From positions 558,001 to 622,000 of the forward strand of contig OX637631.1 of the NCBI GenBank assembly GCA_951802195.1: DNA of 64,000 nucleotides. The letters are read 5' to 3'. Position 1 is the first letter of the stretch; each line of letters begins with the position of its first letter. The position numbers were made by a program, and so were the translations under genes. The notes beneath the pieces are model-generated. The model worked only from the letters and a program-made list of their open reading frames with translations. It did no database searches and had not been told where the DNA came from. Shown here piece after piece: positions 46,001-58,245 of this stretch. This DNA comes from Tausonia pullulans. Its lineage: Eukaryota > Basidiomycota > Tremellomycetes > Cystofilobasidiales > Mrakiaceae.

Positions 46001-49000
46001 ACTGGAGGACGTCGAGGATACGAGTCAGGGGCTGCTCGGCCATCTCGCCATTGTACAAGCCCGCCTCAAAGTCGTCAAGGAGGGAGGAGGGGCTAGTGAA
46101 GAGCGCATCGACGAGCTTGGCGGCGTGCAGGCCCGTTGGGTTAATGAGGTGGAGTTCGAGAGCGGAGATGTCGAGCACACCGGAGCGAAAGCGGAGGAAA
46201 GAAACGACCGCGCTCGCGGAGGTGTGGACCCGGGAGCCATTCGAGTAGGCGGCATGGCCGAGCGGGCCCGTTGCGACCTCGGGGGCGATCATCGGTAGGA
46301 CGGAGAGCTGGCGGTAGCAATAGTCCTCCCGGGTGCGGATGTACCTCGTCGTCGCCGAGGCCGTGAGATCGTGAACGCAGAGCTGGTGCACGAGCCGGGA
46401 GCACCTCTCGGCAAGCGCAGGGTTGCGTGCGAGAAGTGTGCCCTCGTCGTACTCGGAGCGGTCCTCGTCGTCCGGTCTCGGTGCTCCCTGGGCAAGAAGG
46501 TCAAAGACGATATGGAGGCAGGAGAGCCGCGTTCCCTGGGCTTGCGGGTCGTCTATCTCCATCTCCGACGGCGGCCGGTTGAGATTGAAACCGCAGAGGA
46601 AGTGGGCGATGTTGGGTCCAGACACTCCCGGAGTCGTGTTCTTGAGGAGCAAATCAAGGATCGCAAACCGGATTTTCTCGGTGAAATCCTGGGGCTCAGC
46701 GGTGGTGTGATCGTCCGAGACAACGAGGGACTCAATCGTGCTCTCCTGAGGCAACTCATCGTCCTCGCTCTCGGTGCCGAGCCGCTGGACGAAGCCATCG
46801 AGAATGCGGAGGGACTCGTCCGACGAATCGATGATGCCAACGAGGCGATTCATCTGCGAGCTGTAAATGTTCTCGAACCGGTCGACGGCAACGAAGAAGG
46901 GCGATTGACTGAGAAGACTGAGTGTCTTAATTGAGAGGAGGACGAGCTCCGGGTCCTCAATGTAGTTCACGAGAAGGGCGATCTGGACAACGACCGGGTG
47001 CGCATAGAGGAGGTGCTGGTCAAGCGGAGCGACCGAGGTTGGATACGATGTGCTGCCAAGGCCGCCCTGTTGCGAGTCGGCGAGGGTCGGGAGAAGGACC
47101 TCAATAAATAGGCCCTGGATCTGAAGGATCCGATGGACGATCCGGAGGGAACGGAGGACCGACTTGCCAAGCGCGGGCGTCTTGCCGGCATCGTCCGAAA
47201 GACCGTCGAGCCCAACGCCAAGGACGTCGAGGAGGCCTTTGAGGAGGGCTGGCTCGGTGAGCAGACGACGAAGGATCTCAAACCCGGGGTGAAGGGCAAG
47301 TCCAGTGAGCGAGGTGCTCACGTGCCGCTGGTGGCCCTTAGTGAGGGAGCTGATGCCGAGAGCGTCCTCGGCGAGCAAGGGGGAAAGATCGTATGTCGCG
47401 AGGCACTTCTCCACGAAGCACAGTGACCGCTCGATAAGCTTCCAGCGTTCCGCCGGGTCGGCAAAGACAAGCTTAGGCGCTCGAAGAAAGACATCGTCGA
47501 GGACATAGCGGACATAGGGAGCGATGCCAGGCGTCCGCGAGCCCGAACCAAGCGTTTCGGGGATCGTGTGTGACTCGACCTCAAGGCCCGTGAGGATTGT
47601 CGCCGATTTGGCGGGCGTGTGGATGAGCGAGTTGAGGAGGTGGACAAAAGACGCCGTCGCAGGATAGGTCCGCGCGGCCGTCTCCGCATCCTCGAGTTCG
47701 GCGACGATCCCGCCCGACGCGCCTTGGCGCGAGGAAGCGAGCGAGGACGACCGATATAGGCCCGTCGGCCCGCTCGACCCAAACTTGGTCGGAATAATCT
47801 CGTACCGCTCCAATGTGACCCACATCTGTCGGGCGATATCGACGCCGAGCGCGCCGCCCTCGGGCCCACAGAAAGCTGCGAGCGTATCAAAGAGAGAGGC
47901 TTTGAAGTCGATCGGGACGACGCTATTGACGAGCGAGAGTATCGTCGGGACCGCCTTGAACTGCTGGTTTTCATACAATGCCGCCCGAGCGACAGGCGAC
48001 GAGTGAACGACGTTCTTGAGCAGTCGAAGGAACGACTTGAGGAGTGAGATCTCGTCCGGAGGGATCGTCGACGGCGCGTTCGGGTCCCGCCGAGGCTGGG
48101 GGAGGCCCGGCTGCATGGCCGCCTGGACATTTTCGTTGATCTTTGGCAGCTGGCCGGCATAGAAGCTGAGCGCGTTGAAGAGCGACGACCACGAGCAGAC
48201 GCTGCCGGACTCTCCACTGCCGGCCGCGAGAAAGTTGAACGCAAAGGTAGACGATTGAGGACCAACGGAGAGCGAGGCGAGCATCTCAAAGAGCGCCCGA
48301 ATCATGCCTGGCGTACGGGCGTCAGCGGCCCACCGGAGGAAGGCAAACAGGCGACCGTCGGCGTCGTGCCAGTACTTGAGACCCGCGTCGAGTGGCGAGT
48401 CACGGTAAACGGCTGCAATGAGCGTGAAGAGGGCCTCAACGTCCGCCCGTGGCATCGGCGTGGCAGTTGTGGTCGAAGTCGAGGCCCCGTGAGAGCGGGC
48501 AGCGGATCGCGAGTTCGACGACGACGCGAGGACGACGTCCTCCTCGCGGTGCTTGAGCTTTCGGAGGATTGGCGACATGGTCGTCACGAAGTTGGTAATG
48601 AGAAGATCGACTTGGGTTAGGATGTTGAGCTTGAAGACAGGGTCGACCGTGTCCTCTCGTCGCTGGAGCGACGAAGAAGACGAGGAAGATGGCGCCTGAG
48701 CCTGATTCGCGCCGGCCTCGGTCGTGCTTGCGCTCTTGGACTCGACACCGAGGCCAACGAGCCGGTGTGTGAGGAACTGGAAAGCGTCTCCACGGATGGC
48801 GTTGCCGACCATGAGCTCGACGGCCTCCTCGGTGAGGCCCGCAGTGTCGTGCTCGAGGTTGCGGTTATGCCGAAAGGCCTCGACCAGGAAGAGGGTCCAC
48901 TGGAGAGTAATTACCGACTGAAGCGGCTGGTGGGCCCATGACTTGGTTACCTGGAGGGACGGGGGGGGGGGGGGGGGGGGATGTCAGCAACCGTGCTAAT

Positions 49001-50581
49001 GATGAGGCGCGGTCAGGTCAGTAATGGGCCTAGGGACGAACGATCTCGGCCGTCATGATCTTGATGAACTGCGAGTCCTTGACAAAGCGCTCTTGAATGA
49101 TCTGGAAAGGGAGAAACGATGAGGATGTCAGCCGGGTGCTTACAAGAGAGGCCAGCGTATCCCGACTCACCGCCTCGTGGTCTGCTTCCGGGTTGTTCAT
49201 CTCGCTCAGGTCGAATGCAGCAAGAACGGTGCTGTATGGGAGGCAAGGATCCGTCAGACAAACAAAAGGACTGAAAGACGGAACTACAAAGAGCGAGCGA
49301 GACTTACGCAACAAGGTAGCCGAGCATGACTTCCTCCCCATCGCCGGCGGTTCCTGACTGCTTCGAGAGCCAACGGACGACGGCCTGAATCTCCTTTTTG
49401 CGAAGGTTACGCGAATAGGCGAGCAGAAAGAGGACATGTCCGAGGCTCTTACGCTCGAGCTTGAGGGAGGTCACCCGCTCCTGCGTCATCTCGAGCGAGA
49501 GCTTCGCGCCCCCCGTCGAGGACGGCTGCTGTTGCTGCGACTGCTGAGGCGTGAATAGGTTAGTGTTGCTGAGCGTTGAGGGTCCCGGGCCGGCGCCTCC
49601 TAGGGTAGCCTGGTTCGCCTGAGCCTGGAGCTGGGCGATGAGGCCCTTAGTGCCCTCGATATCGACCATGATGCGCTCGACGAGGGAGCCCTCCTTCCCT
49701 CCGCCGAGGTCGACAAGAGAACCCTTGAGCTCGCGGCCGAACCGTTCGAGGACCTCGAGGGGGCCATTCTGGGAGACGGCCGGGTCAAAGATGAGCTTGA
49801 GACAAGCGAGCATGTCAAGCCGCTCCATGTGGAAGACGATGATGGCCGTTTCAGCTGCCGGTCGGTTGCCGTAGCGCGACTGGAGGGAAATGCCGCATCG
49901 AAGGAGGTGGGCCGAGAAGAGCTCGGAGAGCGAGAGCTGAGACGAGAGGAAGAGCGTTTCGGCGATAAACTCGGCATTGATCCGAACCAACTTGGAGGCG
50001 ATCTTGATCGTGCCTGAGGGAGACGACGGGTGAACGACGGGTCAGTCGACCCAGTTGACCGCGACGAGAGAAGAGAGGCGAGGCGAGGCGAGGCGAGCCA
50101 GGCGCGTGTGAGGAGCAGTCAGGCGACAAGGCGTCTCGCGAGCGAGAGCGAGAGGTAGAACCGCTTAATCTCCCAAAGAGACTCATCAGGTAGCAGACGG
50201 CCACGTCGAGTGACGAGACAGATGGCAAGAGAGCACAGAGGGCGGGGTATAGGAAGAGGAGGGAGAGCCAGACAGCCATCCAACACTCCTCTTCCTTGAT
50301 CGATGCCCATCCCGCCCTCCTGCTTCCCCCTCGCCCATCCCTTCACACATTTGAGCAAGTATGCACGCACCCTTCTCGACGAGGTCCTTCTCCTCTTTGC
50401 TCTGCGGCGGGACGCGAAGGAGGTGGAGGAACCATGGCCGGGCCTTGTCGAGCTCGGCGTACGCCTCCTTGAGGTGTTGCTGAGAAACGTGCGGGTGGGT
50501 GAAGAGACTAGAGAGGAGCGACTTGAGCCGGGCGAAGCGGTCCGGCTGAAAGTTGGCAAAGTATGAGGCGGCGGACGACAT
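43021..50581 (-). CDS. NUP192: Nucleoporin Nup192/Nup205 family
   Basis: Inner-ring scaffold of the nuclear pore complex, a very large alpha-helical solenoid of about 2,000 residues. The ATG at 50579-50581 opens MSSAASYFANFQPDRFARLK. Next exons: IKIASKLVRINAEFIAETLF, LFSAHLLRCGISLQSRYGNR, LSLEMTQERVTSLKLERKSL with GHVLFLLAYSRNLRKKEI, then HQPLQSVITLQWTLFLVEAF and a very long exon (about 44880-48870) with helical repeats such as DALFTSPSSLLDDFEAGLYN. The W-x-L-F-LVEAF stretch is typical of Nup186/192/205. The C-terminal exon ends RQSYLAILIRRLRELETIGG, then DDTNERS and TAA at 43021-43023. One intron carries a 20-nt G run. The stop is 136 bp from the stop of the left MFS copy (convergent), and the start is 340 bp from RAD2 (divergent). 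Nup188 is a distant alternative. Confidence 0.87.
48961..48980 (+). repeat. Homopolymer of 20 G inside a NUP192 intron
   Basis: G20 on the + strand (C20 in the transcript), a likely hot spot for length change or sequencing error, placed in an intron and so without effect on the frame. Confidence 0.85.
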
Positions 50582-50921
50582 GGCGTCCCTCGAGATGGAG
50601 GTTCGGAGGAGGCAGGCGAGGTAAGACAGACAAGCCAAAATCGAGGGCGAGCGGCGATCCTGAGTCTTGTCGCAAGGGGAACCGGGGGTTTCTAAGGACA
50701 GTGTAAGTTCTAATAATCAATGCATCCCTTGTATTACCTTTTCCTTGTTACTCCCTTTCTTTCTCCCCACCTCCACGCGCTCTGCCTCTCCACTTTCCCA
50801 CCCGCCACACGTGACGCGTCTCGCCTACACCACCTTCATTCTAACCACCACCTCCATCCGCACTCTCCCTCCCTTTTGCCTGCACACACCTAAACATCTT
50901 CCTCGGAGATCCCTCGTTGCG
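50582..50921. promoter_or_regulatory. Divergent promoter, NUP192 / RAD2
   Basis: 340 bp between the two start codons. The right half (about 50740-50910) is pyrimidine-rich, as is common before basidiomycete start codons. No specific factor site recognised. Confidence 0.45.
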
Positions 50922-53900
50922 ATGGGAGTCAAGGGGCTTTGGCAGCTCGTCCAGCCCGTGAGCCGGCCGGTCAAGTGCGTCATCGTCTCCCTCAGCCGCT
51001 CGTCATCGGCCGCCCGCCATGCTCGCTTCTGACACGGCTATGGATCCCTCTTGCTTATAGGATTGAGATGCTGGAGGGAAAGCGGCTTGCGATCGATTCC
51101 TCGTGAGTAATATGGGCAAGCCTGGCTACATGGAGGAGGGCGACTGTTTGCTCCGTGCCTGTCTCTGGGATGCCTCGTATCTAAACATGCTTAATTCATC
51201 TCCCTCTTAGGATTTGGCTCTACCAGGTGGGAGACTTGTATATGCCTATTCCAGGTCCACATACTGATCTTCCACCCTTATTCCAGTTTCAAGCGACCAT
51301 GAAAGACAAGGAGGGCCGGACGCTCGTTAACGCCCATGTCCTCGGTTTCCTACGTCGCATCAACAAACTTCTCTTCCACGGTATTAAACCCATATTTGTG
51401 TTCGATGGAGGAGCGCCAGCCCTCAAGAGAAGCACCATCGTCAGTCCTTTGTGAGCTAAAAGAAGCGACGCTCGTCGCCTGCTCCCTTTCCATGACGTAG
51501 CTGACGCGTGACTCTCAACTCCCTCTGCTACTTCAGGCCGAGAGACAAAGGCGCAAGGCGGGAGCGACCGCCAACCATACCAAGGTGGCCGAGAAACTCT
51601 TTGCTGCTCAGCTGAGGCGGGAGGCTGTCAAACAGGCACAACTGTGAGTCCCGCTCTAGAAGACGACACAACACTCGCTGACAGGTCGCCACACTCCTAT
51701 CTCAAGTCGCAAGCGCCTCAAGCGGACCATCAGCGACCCTTCCTCTCGCTCGCACTCTCAGTCTGTCTCTATTGCCAGTGGCTCTAAAGCTCAAGGCGGG
51801 ACCAACGACGGCGATGGCGATGGCGAAGGATGCGACGAAATTGACACCGGAGCCTTCATCCCTCAAGACGGGCCTTTCCTCGACGACTATGGCTCGGGAA
51901 GCGGCCAGAAGCAGTCCTCCACTGAGTCCCGTACCAACGGTGACAGAGGCTCCAACAAGCGTCGCCGACGAGGCTCCTCGTCCAGCGGGCCCTCCCGTTC
52001 ATCGTCCCCCCTTCCACCCGAGCCACCCGCGAAGAAAAAGTTCGTTGCTAAGGACCCCTACCAACTTCCTGACCTCCCCGCCCGAGACCTCAACGACAAG
52101 CCGGATCCCCGACTCGCGACGGACGCCGAACTTAAGGAGTTCATCGACGAGATGCGCGCCGAGGATTTCGATACCTCCTCCCCGGACTTCCAACTCCTCC
52201 CTCGCGAGGTCCAGTACGACATTATCAGTGACGCTCGCATCCGATCGCGCGCTCCTAATTGGAACCGATTGCAGAGTATGCTCCGAGCGGCCCCAACGGC
52301 GCTGGACTTCTCCAAGGCGCAGATCGAGAGTCTCCAAAAACGCAACACGCTCACGCACCAGATGTGGGGTTTGGCGGGGATCGAGCAAATGACGGCCAAG
52401 ATGACAAGCCAGATAGGCCGGATCGCGAGCGAACGCGGGAAGCAGTATGTCCTCATGAAAAATGAGGGCAAGGAGGGCGGGTGGGTCCTCGGTGTTCAGG
52501 ACGAAGGGACTGCTGAGAAGCCGATTGTCGTCGATCCGGAGGACGACGAGGAGCAGGAGAGGAAGGCGTTTGTCAAGGAGGCTGAGCGCCGGCAGAGGCA
52601 GCTGCGCGATGGGATCTTAACGAGCGGAAAGTTCATCACCGTTGAGGACGAGGAGGAGGCAGCCGAAATGGAGCGTCGGTGAGTCATTCCACGGTTGTCG
52701 TGGGGAGGCATTGGCCGGCGATGTCATCTGATCTGTCTCACTTCCTCTGCTTCTCTTTACCTCCCTCTTAGAGCCAATGCACCTCCAATTGACCAAGACC
52801 TTCGCGAGCTCCGGCGCGAAAGTGCTCTTAACGCTCTCGCCAAGCGTTATTCGCCCAGTAAACCTGCCCGCAAGCCACAGCCTAAGCCCTCGCAGGTCTT
52901 CGGCCCCTTACGCTCGAGTAACGCTCCACCGCTCTTTCAGATGGAAGACGAGGACGATTACAGCGCGGAGCCGGTCAGCCCAACCATCACTGGTAGTTTA
53001 ACGGCGGTGGATATCCTCGACGACGACGACCTCGAGCTCGCGCGTGCCATCGAATTGTCCACGCGCGAGGCTCATGCGAGAAGATCTGCTACGATAGACT
53101 CGAGCGGTGATCGGGAGGCAGTTTTTGACTCGAGCGGGGACGAGATGGAGGAGGTTGCGATGAACAGGGACGTCGGAACGCCATCAATGAGCCTCGCTGC
53201 TGGAGTGCTCTCGGATGAAGACGAGGCGTTCCTTCAGCCGGTCTCTGAGTCTTTCAAACCTCGTCAATCATCGTCGGTCTCCGTTCTTTCAGATCAGCAG
53301 CCGGTTTTCGATATAATATCTTCGGATGACGAAGGCCAATCTCGCCAACCGCCGCAGGCGCCAACGAGGTACGATCTCCCGTCAGTCATCGTTTCGGCGG
53401 CCAGCGCTGCTTCTTCTCGCTCGAATCGATCCAACTTCACCACGATTGGTCATCCTTCCTTAGCCGACGACGATTTCCTTGCCTCGCTCAATCCCCGCTC
53501 GGCCGTCTTCGAGCCGTACCAACCTGCCCTCGCTGACGTCGAGATCATCGACTCGTCTCCTCCTTTGCAAGAGGTCGCGTCCCCCAAGCCGATCGCCGTC
53601 CCGAGCAGCGAAGCCACAGACGACGCCGACATGGAGGAGGTTATCATCCCTTCGCTGCCTCCTGCCAGCGACGACACCGAGGGCGATATGGAGGAGTTTA
53701 TCGTGCCACTGCTGTCGGTCACTGAGAATCCTCTCAACGTCGTTGTTGCCTCCTCGCCGCCATCCACCCCGCCTCGAACATCGTCTCCACCCTTTCCTCG
53801 ACGGTCTATGTCGCCCCTCTCCATTGCTCGCACGTTTTCCAGTACAGCCAAGGCCACACCGCGCACGACGACGCCCAAGCAGCCGACGCCCAAAATGCTT

Positions 53901-56519
53901 TCGTCACTCTCGACCTTGGCGCACAAGAGTGAGATCACTCCGACCCGCCGTCCATCTGAAGGAATCTCTGCCCCTCACTTAGGGCCAACCCCAACACCGA
54001 CCTCTAGGTCGGCTGCTCCTGCGTCCGCCTTGATCGACACGCCGAGCCAGAAGGGACTTTACGCCTCCTCTTCCTCGCTGGAGACAGCAGCGGCGGACTC
54101 CAGCGGCCCACCCCTCATGTTCGAGTCGCCCACGGCCTCGCAGCAAGTCTCAAGTCTCCTTTCAAGGATTGGACAGCATCTCGCCTCTACTCAGCCTTCC
54201 TTGACAGCTCTTTCGGCATCTCCAAAGACGACGGGCTCAGAGCCGAAGCTGACGCCGACGTCGAAGAAGCAGGTGCCGGTAGCGGAAGTTGCCGCCGCTC
54301 CAATACCTTCCGAGAAGATAGCTCCAAAGTCGCCTCATGAATCTCCCATGGTCGTCGAGTCGAAGAAGGTAGCCGCCAGGAAGACAACCGCTGCGAGAAA
54401 GCCGGCCCCGCCGCTGCAGCCTCGTCAACCGTTCCCGTCTCCTCTAGCCGCAGCACCCGCGTCCGCTTTTTCCAAGCAGGCCGCTGCCGCTCCTCCTGCC
54501 AAAGTTGTCTGCTCTGACGTGGATTCGAACAGCACTCCCGGCACACCAGCCACGAAGCGACTATTCGAAGAGGATGACCAGGAGACTGAGTGGTCCGCCT
54601 CGCCAACTCCTCCTCCTTACGAGCGGCGGGAGTCCGGCGCCTCCGAGCAGCAGCATCCGATCGCGGTCGCCTCGGACCTCGAGGACGATGAGGATGATGA
54701 CAGCCACAACATCGGTGGCGGGAGGCACGACATGGACCAGGAGCAGGACGAGTACGCAGCGTTCATAGCGGAGGTCAAGGGCAAGGACTTGAGGGCCGTT
54801 CAGGATGAGTTGGATGCAGAGATTCAGGGACTCAATGCACAGAGGAGGAAGACGACGAGGGAGGGTGATGAGAACATCACGCAGCAGATGATTGCGCAGA
54901 TTCAGGTGAGTCAGAAGCGACTCGACCACGTCCTTCCGTTACAGTCTACGACTGATCGCGCCACTTCGATAGGTTCTCCTCCAGCTCTACGGTATCCCTT
55001 ATGTCACCGCCCCCATGGAGGCCGAAGCCCAGTGTGCCGAGCTCGCGGCGCTCAACCTCGTCGATGGCATCATCACGGACGACTCGGACGTTTTCCTTTT
55101 TGGCGGCAAGCAGTGCTACAAGAACATGTTCAGTGACAAGAAGTACGTTGAGTGCTACGTTCTTTCCGACCTCGCCCGCGAACTCGCCCTCTCGAGGGAC
55201 CGGCTCGTCACCTTCGCGAACTTGACGGGGAGTGACTACACTACGGGTCTCTCGGGCGTCGGGTATGTGACGGCGATGGAAATCATGGCCGAGTTCCCGG
55301 GTGAAGGCGACGAGGGTCTCGTGAGGTTCCGCGAATGGTGGCTCAAGGTTCAGACGGGGAAGGATTCGGAGAAGGAGGAGGATGGGGAGACATGCACCAA
55401 GTGGCGAAGGGCGTTTGTACGTCTGGCTTGGTCCCTTGTTTGATCGCTCGCTTCTGTGCTAATTCTCATTCTCGTTCTGCAGAAGAAGAAGTTCAAAGAC
55501 AGCATTTTCCTCGACCGGACGTTTCCGAACCCGCAAGTCGTGAGTTCCTCACCAGTTCTCACTGTCAGGCGACTGAACTAATATTTTCTCTCTCCTCCAG
55601 CGCCCAGCCTACTTCAATCCAAGCGTCGACGCCTCCCGAGAGCCCTTCGCCTGGGGTTTCCCCAATCTCTCCAAACTCCGCGCTTACCTCTCTGATGAGC
55701 TCTCCTGGTCACCTTCGAAAGTCGACGACGAGCTCCTCCCGATTGTACAGCGGATCGCCAAACGCGGACAAGGCTTGCTTCCGAAGCAAACGAGGTTGGA
55801 CAGTTTCTTCGATCAGACAGCTGGGGCAGTGAGTCCCTGTTCTTCCCTTCCTCTCTCCCTTATTTTGCTCTCCTTCCCCCTTCCCCCCCCCCCCCCTCTT
55901 AGCTAACCCCTCCACACTCCTCCACGTACAAAAGTCCGAGATCTTCGCCCCGAAAGTTCGCCTCACCAAGCCCTCCAAGCGGCTCCTTGACGTGGTCAAG
56001 CGGTTCCGCGCCTCGGTCGCTGCATACGAAGGAGGCCCTTCCCTACCTAAGGCACTCAGCCCTGTGCTGGGCGGGGTCGCTGACGAGGATGAGGTCGCTG
56101 AAGCTGGTAGAGAGCACTCGAGTCAGTCTGAGTCGGAGGAGGACGAGGAGCGACAGCCTGCGCCGAAGAAGAAAAAGGCACCAGCGAGGAAGAAAGCAAC
56201 CAAGCCTGCTGGTGCTGCGGGGCTTGAAGGCAGGAGAGGAGCACAAGCACGAGGAGGCGGGGGAGCTAGAGGTGGGCGCGGCGTTCGCGGTGGCGCCAAG
56301 GCTGGAAGAGGTGGGAAGAAGAAGATTGCTGCTGTTGTGACGCCGGAGGTGATGCCCGAATGGGATCTCGAGTCGGAGGGTGAAGGAGAAGGGCAGCAGC
56401 AGCGGACGAGCGAGGAGGACGAGGTGGTGCAGATGCCGAGAAAGAGGCCGCGGCCTAGGACGAGGGCCGCCCACTTCGAGAACAAGGACGATGAGGACCA
56501 AGATGAGGGCTACGAGTAG
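50922..56519 (+). CDS. RAD2: Rad2/XPG structure-specific endonuclease (nucleotide excision repair)
   Basis: Makes the 3' incision in nucleotide excision repair and works with TFIIH. The ATG at 50922 starts [20 protein letters not shown], then [20 protein letters not shown] with [20 protein letters not shown] and [17 protein letters not shown]: the XPG-N domain with its catalytic Asp residues. The spacer is long (roughly 800 residues, acidic and Ser-rich) and contains a UIM-like helix [16 protein letters not shown] (about 53021-53068). XPG-I follows: [20 protein letters not shown], then [20 protein letters not shown], and the helix-hairpin-helix region [24 protein letters not shown] box QTRLDSFF sits at about 55784-55807. 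The C-terminus is basic ([13 protein letters not shown], then an Arg/Gly-rich stretch) and ends [12 protein letters not shown] at 56517-56519. About 1,600 residues, larger than yeast Rad2 (1,031). Fen1 and Exo1 lack this spacer. Confidence 0.93.
55883..55896 (+). repeat. C14 homopolymer in a RAD2 intron
   Basis: Run of 14 C within the polypyrimidine part of the intron between the SFFDQTAGA and [10 protein letters not shown] exons. Confidence 0.8.
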
Positions 56520-56961
56520 TAGGAGGGAGACAAGTATCCGGCAGCGAAGCGGGTGCTGCTCAAGCCCAAGCCTAGGATGGGGGTGAAGAAGCAGGTCGTA
56601 ATGTTGGACTGATGATGAACCAGCAAACTCGCACTTGCTTGCAAAAATAATAATAATAAATCTTCCCATGTTGTCCTTCCATTTCAAGTTCAAGAGATGG
56701 AAATATGAGGTCGTTAAATCATGATAAGGGGGAACACCGAGTCCAAGGAGGAGAGTGGGATGCTTTGGAAGACCGGACATGATGAGGGAAGACAAGCACA
56801 CTAAACTGATCGATGATGGAGGAATGGACACAATAGTAAATGGGGTAAGGCAGCATATAAAGGGAGCGAGAAAGACAACTGAGGAGGAATTATATTAGTA
56901 CAGGGAAAGGGAGAAGAATACCGGAAAGCGAGGAGATGGCATCTCCAACTGCCGTTAACCA
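56520..56961. other. Convergent gap; begins with a coding-like extension of RAD2
   Basis: 442 bp between RAD2 (+) and the small membrane protein gene (-). After the RAD2 stop a second TAG follows at once, and the same frame then stays open for 29 codons with a basic, nuclear-protein-like composition (KYPAAKRVLLKPKPRMGVKK) up to TGA at 56610-56612. An A/T-rich stretch (AATAATAATAAA near 56647) follows, probably the 3' UTR and poly(A) signal region. Confidence 0.5.
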
Positions 56962-58245
56962 TCACAGCTCCTCATTGCCCTTCCCTCCCTTCTCAACGAT
57001 CACCTCATCCCCAACCTTCGTCTCGACCGAGCTTCCGGACCCAGAGCTCGCGACACTCCCATGTCTTCCCGCCGCCACCCCACTGTGCCTATTCGCTCGT
57101 CTTCTCCGGTCCTCGTTTTCCGCTGCTTGCTGTTCGACCGCCTCGACATCCCGCCGCCTAGCATCCTTTTGGTCGTCGTCGAACCGGATGCGAGCGCGCC
57201 GCCGGGTTTGAGCCCGGTAGACGAGGATGAGGGCGATGGACATGAGGACGACGAGTGCGGCGGAGATGAGGCCGATCGCAAGGGGCCTCATAGTACTGAA
57301 GACGAATAAAGTGGAGAAGGAACTCGAGGTAAGCAAGCTGGACTGGATGTGCGTGTGCTAGACAAGTGTGCGACAGGGGGGGGGACAAACCGATGAGAGG
57401 ATTCGCTCATGGCGCCGACTGCGCCCTCTGCGAGGAAGGGCGAGGTGACGGAGGGAAAAGGTATTGCCGTATTAGAGGAAGCGATCGTCGGCACCGTAGT
57501 GATAATGGCAGCGGCGTCACCGGCAGCGGCAAGGGCGGTGGCGGGTGACGGAGTCGGTGTCGAAAGCGGGACGCCTTGATGGCCGGCGTTGGCAGAGGAG
57601 GACGGGTCTGCTCGGGCTGAAGAACGGGGGGTCAGAGGGGTCAGCAAATGTACAGAACAGAGGGAGGCGAGAAGACCGAAAAGAGGTCGATCAAGAGTGA
57701 GGAGTAGGTGGAGGAGAGCAAAAGGTCTTGGCTCGCATCATGGCCGGGGCCGGTAGAGCGAGAGTGCGTAAGCGTGCCTGAGAGAACCACAAGATGCTTT
57801 ATACCCACGGATGAGGAGACGAAGGAGGCTCTCGGCCAAGGCGGACCTAGAAGCTAAGGAAGCACGTGAAGGGTCCTCCAGTAGTGGTCCTAAAGGGCGT
57901 GGTGCAGACGGGAGGTCAAGGAATAATAAGCGTTAGCCTTGGCTCGGCGCTGATCAAAGAAAACGCGGAGAGCAGCGGAGGCGAGCGGGAGAGACAGGGG
58001 AGGGACTTACGCGGAGGGCTCAGCGCGGAGAAGAGAGGGGGTAGTGCCACTAGCAGTCCACCGTCGCCGTCGAGGCCGCGAGAGGAGGAAGACAACGGCG
58101 GCGAGCCAGGAGTAGCAGCACCAAGGGCCCTCTCGGTCGATGGCAGCGGCAGAGCACCCGATTGTGAGGCGAGGAGGATGAGGTGGGCCGCAGCGAGGAG
58201 GGTGGTGGGGGCGGCGAGCGGCGAACTCGGGGAGTGAAGGCGCAT
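56962..58245 (-). CDS. Type I single-pass membrane protein, Ser/Ala-rich
   Basis: Not a family I recognise. The ATG at 58243-58245 gives MRLHSPSSPLAAP and then a hydrophobic stretch TTLLAAAHLILLASQSGALP that looks like a signal peptide. The outside part is rich in Ser, Thr, Ala and Pro (for example VPLSTPTPSPATALAAAGDA and IITTVPTIASSNTAIPF), likely O-glycosylated. One membrane helix follows (AIGLISAALVVLMSIALILV), then a basic stop-transfer YRAQTRRRARIRFDDD, an amphipathic charged RRRDVEAVEQQAAENEDRRR, and an acidic end IVEKGGKGNEEL with TGA at 56962-56964. At least two introns. The layout (signal, Ser/Thr-rich outside, one helix, short charged tail) resembles fungal cell-surface sensors of Wsc/Mid2 type, but no WSC cysteines are seen. 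Function unknown. Confidence 0.65.
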
